Assembly: GCA_938042055.1 (NCBI GenBank)
Contig: CALIRX010000040.1
Coordinates: 1-5,532 of the forward strand
From: an uncultured Candidatus Saccharibacteria bacterium
Lineage (GTDB): Bacteria > Patescibacteriota > Saccharimonadia > Saccharimonadales > Saccharimonadaceae
Direction: 5' to 3'
Length of the DNA stretch: 5,532 nt
Part shown: positions 1-5,055 of the stretch, piece after piece
Layout: each line of letters opens with the position of its first letter
Position numbering within the stretch: position 1 is the first letter of the stretch
Position numbers and translations under genes: made by a program
The notes under the pieces: model-generated
What the model saw: the letters and a program-made list of their open reading frames with translations, nothing else
Told to the model about the DNA's origin: nothing
The model's database searches: none

Positions 1-292
1 ATTTTATGGACAAAGAAAATAATCCTGTTGTTTCAAATTCGGATTCATCGATAATCGGTAGAACTTGCGCGTCGCGCCATTCCCTCGCCTCTTTTGATCG
101 ATAATCTGAGTATTGCTTAACTACGAATTCCTGTTTTCCTCCAAGCAAATGAGCGTGAACTAGTGTTCCTAAATCTAAAGCTCTGCTTGTAGGTTTTTCG
201 ATAACACCAAGCTTCAGAGCCACAGCATAATCGATCCCTTTTCGATAAATATTCTTCGCCATTGAGTAGCTAAAATGGTTGATGTTATCCAT
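1..292 (-). CDS. RecE-like PD-(D/E)XK exonuclease, N-terminal part (runs off left edge)
   Basis: An open frame on the minus strand starts at ATG 292-290 and reads 97 codons to the window edge with no stop. Around residues 37-46 it has SRALDLGTLVH, followed by a hydrophobic stretch, FVV and a basic RSKEAREW segment. This resembles the start of the nuclease domain of RecE/exonuclease VIII and its phage relatives (compare TKTLDLGTAFH, then FIVAP and RRTNAGK in E. coli RecE). In that family the GTxxH histidine (H46 here) begins the active site; the PD-(D/E)XK residues would lie beyond the edge. Known members degrade double-stranded DNA from ends and work with a RecT-type annealing protein in phage recombination. 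The start is supported by AGAGAG eight bases upstream and by an in-frame TAA just before it. Cas4/RecB-type nucleases share the GTxxH motif, so that subfamily is not excluded. It is probably of phage or mobile-element origin. Confidence 0.7.
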   Translation of the reverse strand, partial: MDNINHFSYSMAKNIYRKGIDYAVALKLGVIEKPTSRALDLGTLVHAHLLGGKQEFVVKQYSDYRSKEAREWRDAQVLPIIDESEFETTGLFSLSIK

Positions 293-300
293 TATTTAAT

Positions 301-306
301 CTCTCT
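301..306 (-). promoter_or_regulatory. Shine-Dalgarno site of the RecE-like gene
   Basis: AGAGAG lies eight bases before the ATG at 292. It is six bases downstream of the 3' arm (323-312) of the long inverted repeat, so folding or protein binding there could affect ribosome access. Confidence 0.5.
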
Positions 307-311
307 TTTCT

Positions 312-461
312 CTAAATTGTCAGAGATCTGCCAACCCTCAAGGTTGTCGGTGTCGCGAACACCCAGCGGATTTTCACCGCCAGCTTCTAGTTATGAGCGC
401 TCGCAGTCGCTCATAACCTCTCCGCCTTTACCCAGCGTTCGGCAAAACACTGACAATTTAG
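312..461 (-). ncRNA. Possible structured RNA / 5' leader element upstream of the RecE-like gene
   Basis: On the minus strand, CTAAATTGTCAG (461-450) is perfectly complementary to CTGACAATTTAG (323-312). After a T-T mismatch, a G-C pair and another T-T mismatch, pairing continues for eight more pairs: 446-439 with 327-334, including U-G and G-U wobbles. That gives 21 pairs in 23 positions. Inside sit a 10-bp perfect hairpin (417-408 with 399-390), a 7-bp hairpin with two wobbles (CTGGCGG around 383-377 with CCGCTGG), and GGTGT/ACACC around 362-348. CAACC/GGTTG near 345-331 competes with the inner end of the closing helix. The wobbles are A-C mismatches on the other strand, so an RNA read from the minus strand fits best. 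It matches no riboswitch or ncRNA class I recognise. A miniature inverted-repeat element at DNA level is the main alternative. Confidence 0.5.
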
Positions 462-490
462 TTAACATTTATATTCAGGCTAAATTGTTA
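451..490 (-). repeat. Inverted repeat ACAATTTAG / CTAAATTGT, alternative partner of the leader helix
   Basis: ACAATTTAG at 453-461 and CTAAATTGT at 480-488 form a 9-bp perfect inverted repeat around an 18-base spacer. One wobble and one A-T pair extend it to 11 bp. The 453-461 arm is also the one that pairs with 312-320, so CTAAATTGT occurs three times (once inverted) within 180 bases. It may be a competing RNA fold or a repeated protein-binding site. Confidence 0.5.
468..473 (-). promoter_or_regulatory. Possible -10 box for the structured leader / RecE-like gene
   Basis: TATAAA on the minus strand would place the transcription start at about 463-461, exactly at the 5' end of the closing helix of the structured element. 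Upstream support is weak: the best -35 candidate is TTGTAG (498-493) at a 19-base spacing. The coincidence of predicted start and helix end is the main argument. Confidence 0.3.
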
Positions 491-566
491 AGCTACAATG
501 CTCTATTTTCGATTATTTTGTCTATGAAGTTATCTGTAGGATAGATAGCCTCATTTGACAAAATAA

Positions 567-589
567 AAGACCAACGAAATGCTGGTCTT
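567..589 (-). terminator. Second, distal intrinsic terminator after tRNA-Thr(GGT)
   Basis: AAGACCA/TGGTCTT form a 7-bp perfect stem around a 9-base loop. On the minus strand it is followed by TTTTATTTTG. It lies just behind a stronger terminator and likely acts as a backup separating the tRNA from the left-hand region. Its loop contains GCATTTC, complementary to seven bases of the upstream hairpin. Confidence 0.55.
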
Positions 590-593
590 AATT

Positions 594-620
594 AAAAAAA
601 GACTCGCATTTCTGCGAATC
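594..620 (-). terminator. Intrinsic terminator of tRNA-Thr(GGT)
   Basis: On the minus strand GATTCGCA (620-613) pairs with TGCGAGTC (608-601) through eight pairs, one of them a wobble. It encloses a GAAA tetraloop and is followed at once by seven T residues. It begins ten bases after the encoded CCA of the tRNA. Confidence 0.85.
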
Positions 621-630
621 TACGTATTTA

Positions 631-706
631 TGGAGCCACGATCGGGACTTGAACCCGAGACCTACGCCTTACCATGGCGTCGCTCTACCAACTGAGCTAT
701 CGCGGC
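631..706 (-). tRNA. tRNA-Thr(GGT)
   Basis: A 76-base cloverleaf on the minus strand. The acceptor stem is GCCGCGA/TCGTGGC with one G-T pair, the D-arm is GCTCAGTTGGTAGAGC, and the anticodon stem ACGCC/GGCGT holds the loop ATGGTAA with anticodon GGT, reading ACC and ACU codons. The T-arm contains GGTTCAAGTCC. The discriminator is T and CCA is encoded (633-631). It has its own promoter and is followed by two terminators, so it appears to be a single-gene unit. Confidence 0.95.
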
Positions 707-712
707 GTAACA

Positions 713-736
713 GGCTTAATTTTAGCACATTAAGCC
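713..736 (-). repeat. Perfect inverted repeat over the -10 box of tRNA-Thr(GGT)
   Basis: GGCTTAAT (713-720) and ATTAAGCC (729-736) form an 8-bp perfect palindrome with an 8-base spacer. It covers the -10 box and the predicted start site. There is no T-tract, so it is not an intrinsic terminator for the preceding gene. An operator is possible, and so is chance in AT-rich DNA. Confidence 0.4.
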
Positions 737-748
737 GTATTTAATCAA
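719..748 (-). promoter_or_regulatory. Promoter of tRNA-Thr(GGT)
   Basis: TTGATT (748-743), an 18-base spacer and TAAAAT (724-719) with an extended TGC just before the -10. The predicted start near 712 leaves a five- to six-base leader before the mature tRNA 5' end at 706. Confidence 0.65.
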
Positions 749-753
749 CTGGG

Positions 754-1041
754 CTATTTTTTACGAATGGATTTTTTGGCTGGCGTGCTGGCTTCTTTTG
801 GTAGCTTCGGCGTAACAAATGCCTCTATTATTCCCCACGCTACGCTATTGACTAAGAATGTAACGAACAATATTCCTGAAACTGATGCCGCCAAGTGCGC
901 CGATGAAGCGTTAAATAATGTCAATAATCCCGCTACAGCCAGCCCGATTATGGCTAACATAATATAAGCGTATTGTAGTTTCAATCGTTGGTTTTTTTCG
1001 CTATTCCATAATGCCAGAATAGATTTTGTAAATTCAAACAT
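754..1041 (-). CDS. Small two-helix membrane protein of unknown function
   Basis: A 95-residue protein that I do not recognise. From ATG 1041-1039 it has an amphipathic N-terminus (about 1-22), a hydrophobic helix at about 24-44, a second at about 50-74, and a strongly basic tail (KKSIRKK at the end). By the positive-inside rule both ends should face the cytoplasm. The frame is open to an upstream ATG at 1059, but that codon lies inside the spacer of a near-consensus promoter whose predicted +1 is the A of the ATG at 1041. The shorter start is therefore chosen, with a leaderless message. No Shine-Dalgarno site precedes any candidate start. The gene sits between tRNA-Tyr and tRNA-Thr(GGT) as its own transcription unit. 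No catalytic motif is visible. Confidence 0.75.
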   Translation of the reverse strand: MFEFTKSILALWNSEKNQRLKLQYAYIMLAIIGLAVAGLLTLFNASSAHLAASVSGILFVTFLVNSVAWGIIEAFVTPKLPKEASTPAKKSIRKK

Positions 1042-1047
1042 ATTCAT

Positions 1048-1076
1048 ATAATAGCACATATGTTTATAAAAGTCAA
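1048..1076 (-). promoter_or_regulatory. Near-consensus promoter of the small membrane protein gene
   Basis: TTGACT (1076-1071), exactly 17 bases, then TATTAT (1053-1048). Seven bases past the -10 is the A of ATG 1041, implying a leaderless transcript. A further TATAAT at 1083-1078 has no good -35. If that one is used, the ATG at 1059 would have a leader of about 12 bases with no Shine-Dalgarno site. Confidence 0.75.
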
Positions 1077-1097
1077 TATTATACTCTTTTCTTGTCT

Positions 1098-1121
1098 AAA
1101 AAAATCGCCCGTAAAGGCGAT
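1098..1121 (-). terminator. Intrinsic terminator of the tRNA-Thr(TGT)/tRNA-Tyr unit
   Basis: On the minus strand ATCGCC (1121-1116) pairs with GGCGAT (1109-1104) around a 6-base loop. The stem runs directly into a run of T residues (to 1098). It lies ten bases after the end of tRNA-Tyr. Confidence 0.85.
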
Positions 1122-1131
1122 AATTCAATCT

Positions 1132-1216
1132 TGGTGCTGGAAGTAGGACTCGAACCTACGAAGCCTTACGGCGGGAGATTTACAGTCTCCTGTGATTGCC
1201 ACTACACGATTCCAGC
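1132..1216 (-). tRNA. tRNA-Tyr(GTA)
   Basis: An 85-base class II tRNA with a long variable arm. The acceptor stem is GCTGGAA/TTCCAGC, and the anticodon stem GGAGA/TCTCC holds the loop CTGTAAA with anticodon GTA. The variable arm around CGCCGTAAGGC and the T-arm sequence GGTTCGAGTCC are normal. The discriminator is A and CCA is encoded. Six bases separate it from the upstream tRNA-Thr, so the two are co-transcribed. Confidence 0.96.
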
Positions 1217-1222
1217 GTGATG

Positions 1223-1299
1223 TGGAGCCGCTTCTCGGGCTCGAACCGAGGACCTACGGTTTACAAAACCGTTGCTCTAGCCAACTGAGCTAAAGCGGC
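1223..1299 (-). tRNA. tRNA-Thr(TGT)
   Basis: A 77-base cloverleaf with acceptor GCCGCTT/AAGCGGC, D-arm GCTCAGTTGGCTAGAGC, and anticodon stem ACGGT/ACCGT with the loop TTTGTAA, anticodon TGT (ACA codons). The T-arm is CTCGG/CCGAG, the discriminator is T and CCA is encoded. It is the first gene of a two-tRNA unit. Confidence 0.95.
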
Positions 1300-1309
1300 A
1301 ACTGAATTT

Positions 1310-1338
1310 ATTTTATCAATTTTTTCTCTCTGTGACAA
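1310..1338 (-). promoter_or_regulatory. Promoter of the tRNA-Thr(TGT)/tRNA-Tyr unit
   Basis: TTGTCA (1338-1333), exactly 17 bases, then TAAAAT (1315-1310). The predicted start is three or four bases before the mature tRNA. The -35 box lies four bases past the stop codon of the TPR gene, and no terminator separates them. Confidence 0.75.
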
Positions 1339-1342
1339 GAGT

Positions 1343-2026
1343 TTACATAACTATTTTTCGTGGTTGATGTATTTTACGCTGTTGGCGTGGACGTGGCGCG
1401 TCGGCTTTCTTTGACGGTGCCGTCGGAGTTAGCATTTTCGTAGCTTTCTTGCGTAATTCTTCAGCTAATTCAGCCTGTCCGGCATTGTCATATGCTTCCG
1501 CTAAAATCTTCAACGTCTGAGGAATCGGCTCTAATTCGACAGCCTTTTCCAATGCATTAATAACCTTCTTCGTATTTCCTATTTTTTCCTGAACCTTAGC
1601 GTAAGCAATGTAGCGTGCTGCCAAATCATCTTCCATCTCCAGTGCTTGCTCGAATGCTAGCGATGCCTTTTCGTAATTCTCTGTTTCGTAGTAAATTAAG
1701 CCGACGTTATGAAGGCTGGAGGCGCTTGGCTCCAGGCTCTGGGCAATCTCAAAACACTCGATGGCGTCTTTATATGCGCGCTGCTTGGCGTATAAAATCC
1801 CCAAACGGTTGTACGCCGTGGCGTTTTTCTCATCAACTCGCAAAATTGTAAGTAGAGCCTTTTCCGCTCGCAAATATTTATTTTCGCGAATTGATTCCTG
1901 GGCAATTTCCCATAATTGATCAAGTTTATTAGTAATCTTAGTTGGCAAATCGCCAGTTTCTTTGATTGACGGATGATAAAAAATCGCCCAAATCATTAAA
2001 ATCAGAATGAGGAGTAATCCAAACAT
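1343..2026 (-). CDS. Membrane-anchored TPR-repeat protein
   Basis: A 227-residue protein. Residues 2-16 form a single hydrophobic anchor, followed by a linker. Helical repeats run from about 35 to 198. The clearest TPR unit is 69-102, with AYNRLGILYAKQRAYKDAIECFEIA and EP at its end (here given only in part: AYNRLGILYA, then AIECFEIAQ). Further units start near 35, 103, 135 and 169. The last 30 residues are rich in Lys, Arg and Pro and look disordered. TPR arrays bind other proteins; the partner cannot be read from the sequence. The side of the membrane it faces is uncertain, since charge around the short anchor is not decisive. It follows holB by ten bases but has its own extended -10, and no Shine-Dalgarno site precedes the ATG. 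Confidence 0.85.
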   Translation of the reverse strand: MFGLLLILILMIWAIFYHPSIKETGDLPTKITNKLDQLWEIAQESIRENKYLRAEKALLTILRVDEKNATAYNRLGILYAKQRAYKDAIECFEIAQSLEPSASSLHNVGLIYYETENYEKASLAFEQALEMEDDLAARYIAYAKVQEKIGNTKKVINALEKAVELEPIPQTLKILAEAYDNAGQAELAEELRKKATKMLTPTAPSKKADAPRPRQQRKIHQPRKIVM

Positions 2027-2035
2027 ATCTATACT

Positions 2036-2044
2036 ATTATATCA
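2036..2044 (-). promoter_or_regulatory. Extended -10 promoter of the TPR gene, inside the end of holB
   Basis: TGATATAAT (2044-2036) is a full extended -10 that contains the last Ile codon and the TAA stop of holB. The predicted start near 2029 gives a leader of about three bases before ATG 2026. No good -35 is present, as is usual for extended -10 promoters. Confidence 0.55.
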
Positions 2045-2846
2045 CAAGTTGCGTCAGCGCCAGCCTGACGTTGGCATTAGATTTTAACGCGCTCGCAACA
2101 GAGGTGGTTTTTTCAAGTTGCTCCTCAAGCGACGGATTCATCCCGTGAGATAAAGCCTGAAAACGAATCATATTCATTATAATATCCGTTAGTAGTATCG
2201 CTTTTTGGCGGTCAGAAAAGTATTTGGCGAGATTCTTAAGCGTGTCGTATTCCCGATTCGTGGCTAAAATTTGCTTTGCGTCGGTGGCTAATTGTCGATA
2301 TTCGGCGAATTTTTCTGGATTTTCCGCCAATTCCTTAATTAACAACGGTCGCCCAGCCGCGAGGAAAAGAATTTGCTGGCTGGAAGCTGGGTTTAAATTG
2401 TACTTTTCAAGCAGTTTTTTATCTTGGGCGGATGTCGTTTTATGAAGCGTCAACGTCTGGCAACGAGATCTAACAGTATCAAGCATCAACTTCGGGTTTT
2501 TCGCGACAAGGATAAAATTGGTATTTTTATTCGGTTCTTCCAGCGCTTTCAGGAATGCATTTTGCGATGGCTCGGTCATTGAATCGGCTTCGTCAATGAC
2601 AATAACCCGACGATTTATGGCGTAAGTTCGGAGCATAGAAATGAGCTCGCGGATTTGATCGACAGATATGGTTTGCTTTTCTGGAAGCGGTTTCAAGTGA
2701 AAAGTATCGCTATTTTTTGCTAGCATTTGAGCTACGCCCAGCCCATCAAGTCCGTAATCCGCAATCACCAAAAGTGCGTGAGGCAATTGCGATGAAATCT
2801 GGTTGATTTTTTGAGCATCTCGAGCGGATATGATCACTTCAGACAT
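2037..2846 (-). CDS. holB: DNA polymerase III clamp-loader subunit delta prime
   Basis: A 269-residue AAA+ protein. The Walker B block VIVIDEAD is at 81-88, followed by MTEPSQNAFLKALEEP, the strongly conserved box of gamma/tau/delta prime subunits. The SRC motif (arginine finger) is at 127-129 and AAGRP at about 163-167. The Walker A region (about 27-41) lacks the GxxGxGK(T/S) lysine, and the zinc-binding cysteines seen in DnaX and in E. coli delta prime are absent. This fits the non-hydrolysing delta prime subunit, which offers its arginine finger to a neighbouring gamma subunit when the sliding clamp is loaded. It is shorter than the E. coli protein (334 residues). The start abuts the stop of the pseudouridine synthase gene (TAGATG, no gap) and is preceded by AGAGGA, so it belongs to the trpS operon. 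Confidence 0.85.
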   Translation of the reverse strand: MSEVIISARDAQKINQISSQLPHALLVIADYGLDGLGVAQMLAKNSDTFHLKPLPEKQTISVDQIRELISMLRTYAINRRVIVIDEADSMTEPSQNAFLKALEEPNKNTNFILVAKNPKLMLDTVRSRCQTLTLHKTTSAQDKKLLEKYNLNPASSQQILFLAAGRPLLIKELAENPEKFAEYRQLATDAKQILATNREYDTLKNLAKYFSDRQKAILLTDIIMNMIRFQALSHGMNPSLEEQLEKTTSVASALKSNANVRLALTQLVI

Positions 2847-3992
2847 CTATAAATCCTCTGGGAAGAACTTCTTGAATTCGTCAGGAACTGCGGCTTCAAA
2901 AACTTTTCTCTCGCCAGACGGCAAAGTTATCTCTAATTTTTGAGCATGCAACATCATACGACAATCCGAAGACTTTCCGTAAACTCGATCGCCAAGAATC
3001 GGTGCATTCAAATGAGCCAAATGGACGCGCAATTGATGAGTTCGACCAGTGGTCGGCTTCAGTTCCACGAGCGACTGAGTATCATTTTCCGCCAAAACAT
3101 GGTAAGTCGTCTGAGCTGGTTTCCCGTTCGGATCTATACGAAAAGTGCTCGGCGCTGAAGGATTGCGACCAATTGGCAGATCAATTTTTGCGGCATTCAA
3201 CTTTGGCTTGCCGTCGGTTATCGCTATGTAGGTTTTCTTGGCGGTTCGCTCGGCAAATTTCCTCTGTAGATGCGCGGCAGATTCTGGGTTTTTGGCGATA
3301 ATCAGTAGTCCCGAAGTGTCGCGGTCAAGCCTATGAACAACTCCCGGACGATCAGTATCCGTCGCAAACGAAGTTTTGGGGCGAATTATCTCCGCAACCG
3401 TCGGCTCGTCAGAAAGTCCGCCCTTCGCGTGCGTCAATAGCCCGCTTGGCTTATTGACGACAATCACGTCGTCATCCTCGTATAGAATCGGCAAATCAAC
3501 ATCCACTTGCTCTTTTTCTGGCAAATTAAGCGCAATCTCATCAGTTTCATCAACCTCAAATTTTGGCGTCGTCACAACCTTATTATTGACCGAAACATAT
3601 CCAGCTTTTATGTATTTTTGCCAAAGACTTCGGGAAATTGTCGTGTCGAATTTGGTCGATAAATAAATATCCAAGCGCACTTTGGTTGGCGAAATTCGGA
3701 ACATTATGACGTATTTTCCCTGGAACGGCGTTTCGATAAATTCCGGATCTAGCGGATTCGGCAAAATCTCGGCATTATCTGGTTTTTCCGTCCACAATTC
3801 GTCAATAGATTCTTCGTCGACAATCGAACCGTAAAGCAATGCAAAATGCTGCTTGTTCAAAATAAATTCCGCAAAAACATGAGATTTGTCTGTTTGAATT
3901 TCCAATCGACGCAGTGATTTGACGGGCGTATTGTCGTCCGCCAGTTTGTATAATCTAGCTATTTTCAGCACTGTCCGAGGTAATATTTTCAC
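2847..3992 (-). CDS. RluA-family 23S rRNA pseudouridine synthase with N-terminal extension
   Basis: A 381-residue protein. Residues 105-155 form an S4 RNA-binding domain (VRLDIYLST, SRSLWQKYIKAG, VSVNNKVV). The catalytic domain begins near 168 with ILYEDDDVIVVNKPSGLLTH. It has HRLDRDTSG at 220-228, where D223 is the expected catalytic aspartate, then TGRTHQLRVHLAH from 315 and GDRVYG at 334-339. Family members (RluC, RluD) isomerise specific uridines of 23S rRNA; which site cannot be told from sequence, so no symbol is given. Residues 1-104 form an extension absent from the usual protein of about 320 residues, and I do not recognise it. The start is GTG 3992 with GGGAG eight bases upstream. 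That site overlaps the trpS stop, so translation is coupled. Confidence 0.9.
   Translation of the reverse strand: MKILPRTVLKIARLYKLADDNTPVKSLRRLEIQTDKSHVFAEFILNKQHFALLYGSIVDEESIDELWTEKPDNAEILPNPLDPEFIETPFQGKYVIMFRISPTKVRLDIYLSTKFDTTISRSLWQKYIKAGYVSVNNKVVTTPKFEVDETDEIALNLPEKEQVDVDLPILYEDDDVIVVNKPSGLLTHAKGGLSDEPTVAEIIRPKTSFATDTDRPGVVHRLDRDTSGLLIIAKNPESAAHLQRKFAERTAKKTYIAITDGKPKLNAAKIDLPIGRNPSAPSTFRIDPNGKPAQTTYHVLAENDTQSLVELKPTTGRTHQLRVHLAHLNAPILGDRVYGKSSDCRMMLHAQKLEITLPSGERKVFEAAVPDEFKKFFPEDL
2854..2859 (-). promoter_or_regulatory. Shine-Dalgarno site of holB
   Basis: AGAGGA lies seven bases before ATG 2846, inside the last codons of the pseudouridine synthase gene. It contrasts with the leaderless starts of the promoter-proximal genes here. 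Confidence 0.65.
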
Positions 3993-4000
3993 GTGATTTG

Positions 4001-4005
4001 CTCCC
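4001..4005 (-). promoter_or_regulatory. Shine-Dalgarno site of the pseudouridine synthase gene
   Basis: GGGAG lies eight bases before the GTG start at 3992 and shares a base with the TAG stop of trpS (4007-4005). It decides in favour of the GTG start, which includes the N-terminal extension. Confidence 0.7.
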
Positions 4006-5048
4006 TATTTTCGAAGCCCTACGGCTTTTTGAACGCGATACAAAGTTTCATTAGCGACGACATTCATGTCTTTTTCACTAGAAGCCAGCTTTTCTTCAAT
4101 TGCTCGCTCATCAACCGCCGCAAGCCGATTCTGGAAATTCTCCAAAAATTCCGCAACTTCGTCGGCCACGATTCGCTTGAAATCACCATAACGATCCATA
4201 CCGAAGTACTCGTTGGCGATCTGTTCCAGGGTAACTTCCCTGCCAGCGTCTTGTCGAACCAAGGTTAAAATCTCTAGCAAATTAGAAATTCCCGGCTGAT
4301 TTTCCTTGTCGTATTGAACCTTGCCAATTGAATCTGTTGTTGCGCTCATTATTTTCTTATGTGCCGATTTTGGATCGTCAGAAAGGAAAATAATTCCCTT
4401 GCCGCTCTCGTCAGATTTGCTCATTTTCTTCGCTGGATTCACGAGATCTTTAATCCTCAATCCTTGATCTTTTCCGAAAAATTGATGTTGCTGAATTACA
4501 GATTTCGGCACGATAAATAGATCGCCAAATTTACGATTCATTCGCTCGGCAATATCACGCGTGAACTCCAAATGCTGAGTCTGGTCGTCGCCGACTGGCA
4601 CATAAGTTGCGCCGTAAAGCAAGATGTCGGCAGCCATCATAACGGGATAGTTAAATAGCCCAACAGAAGCGTCGCCCTTACTTCCCTTGTCCTTAAACTG
4701 CGTCATTCGACTCATCTCGCCAAATCCAGTGAAGCAATCCAGAATCCACGCCAGTTCGCTGTGCGCCGAAATGCGACTTTGGCGGTAAAGATGAATGGAA
4801 GAATTGTCCAGCGGCAATCCGGCGGCGGTATAAACTCGCGCGTTGTTCAGAATGCTGTCGTATAATTTACTGTGGTCGATTGGCGTTGTAAAACTGTGAA
4901 GGTCTGGGATGAATAGATTGATATCATATTCGTCCGAGCGGCGCTTCGCCATATTGATAATTGGCAAAATAGCCCCAAAGTAATTACCTATGTGGATGTT
5001 GTTGTTGGCGCGCACGCCAGTGAGAATTACGGGTTTTGATGGTTTCAT
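4005..5048 (-). CDS. trpS: Tryptophanyl-tRNA synthetase
   Basis: A 347-residue class I synthetase, close to the usual length of about 330-350, that joins tryptophan to its tRNA using ATP. Key motifs are HIGNYFGA at 19-26 (the HIGH signature), MMAADILLY at 137-145, VGDDQTQHLEFTRDIA from about 152 (tryptophan pocket and dimer-typical segment), and KKMSKSDE at 207-214 (the KMSKS loop). Residues just before HIGN read GVRANNNI instead of the family's common PTG/PSG before the HIGH box, a lineage variation rather than damage. It heads the operon with the pseudouridine synthase 12 bases downstream. No Shine-Dalgarno site precedes ATG 5048; an extended -10 ends eight bases before it, so a leaderless message is expected. 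Confidence 0.96.
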   Translation of the reverse strand: MKPSKPVILTGVRANNNIHIGNYFGAILPIINMAKRRSDEYDINLFIPDLHSFTTPIDHSKLYDSILNNARVYTAAGLPLDNSSIHLYRQSRISAHSELAWILDCFTGFGEMSRMTQFKDKGSKGDASVGLFNYPVMMAADILLYGATYVPVGDDQTQHLEFTRDIAERMNRKFGDLFIVPKSVIQQHQFFGKDQGLRIKDLVNPAKKMSKSDESGKGIIFLSDDPKSAHKKIMSATTDSIGKVQYDKENQPGISNLLEILTLVRQDAGREVTLEQIANEYFGMDRYGDFKRIVADEVAEFLENFQNRLAAVDERAIEEKLASSEKDMNVVANETLYRVQKAVGLRK

Positions 5049-5055
5049 TAAGTAT

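Noticed and set aside
390..417. Integron attC-like site based on the GTTATGAGCG hairpin
   Set aside because: GTTATGA does not fit the GTTRRRY core, and the stem spans only 28 bases with no paired R/L boxes or extrahelical bases.
390..417. The same 10-bp hairpin as an intrinsic terminator
   Set aside because: No T-tract follows on either strand.
312..461. Known structured RNAs (RNase P, SRP RNA, tmRNA, common riboswitches, self-splicing introns)
   Set aside because: The conserved core sequences I know for these are not present; a covariance-model search would be the proper test.
391..468. A 25-residue minus-strand frame starting at ATG 468
   Set aside because: Its start would precede the predicted transcription start, it has no Shine-Dalgarno site, and it crosses the stems of the structured element. 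Only the shorter seven-codon frame is kept, as a speculative leader peptide.
275..544. An 89-residue open frame on the plus strand
   Set aside because: It runs antisense through the structured element and overlaps the RecE-like start. It has no Shine-Dalgarno site and its composition (Ser/Pro-rich) does not look like a protein; it is a shadow of the hairpins.
1042..1059. Longer start (ATG at 1059) for the small membrane protein
   Set aside because: That ATG lies in the -35/-10 spacer of the best promoter and has no Shine-Dalgarno site. It remains possible only if the weaker TATAAT at 1083-1078 is used.
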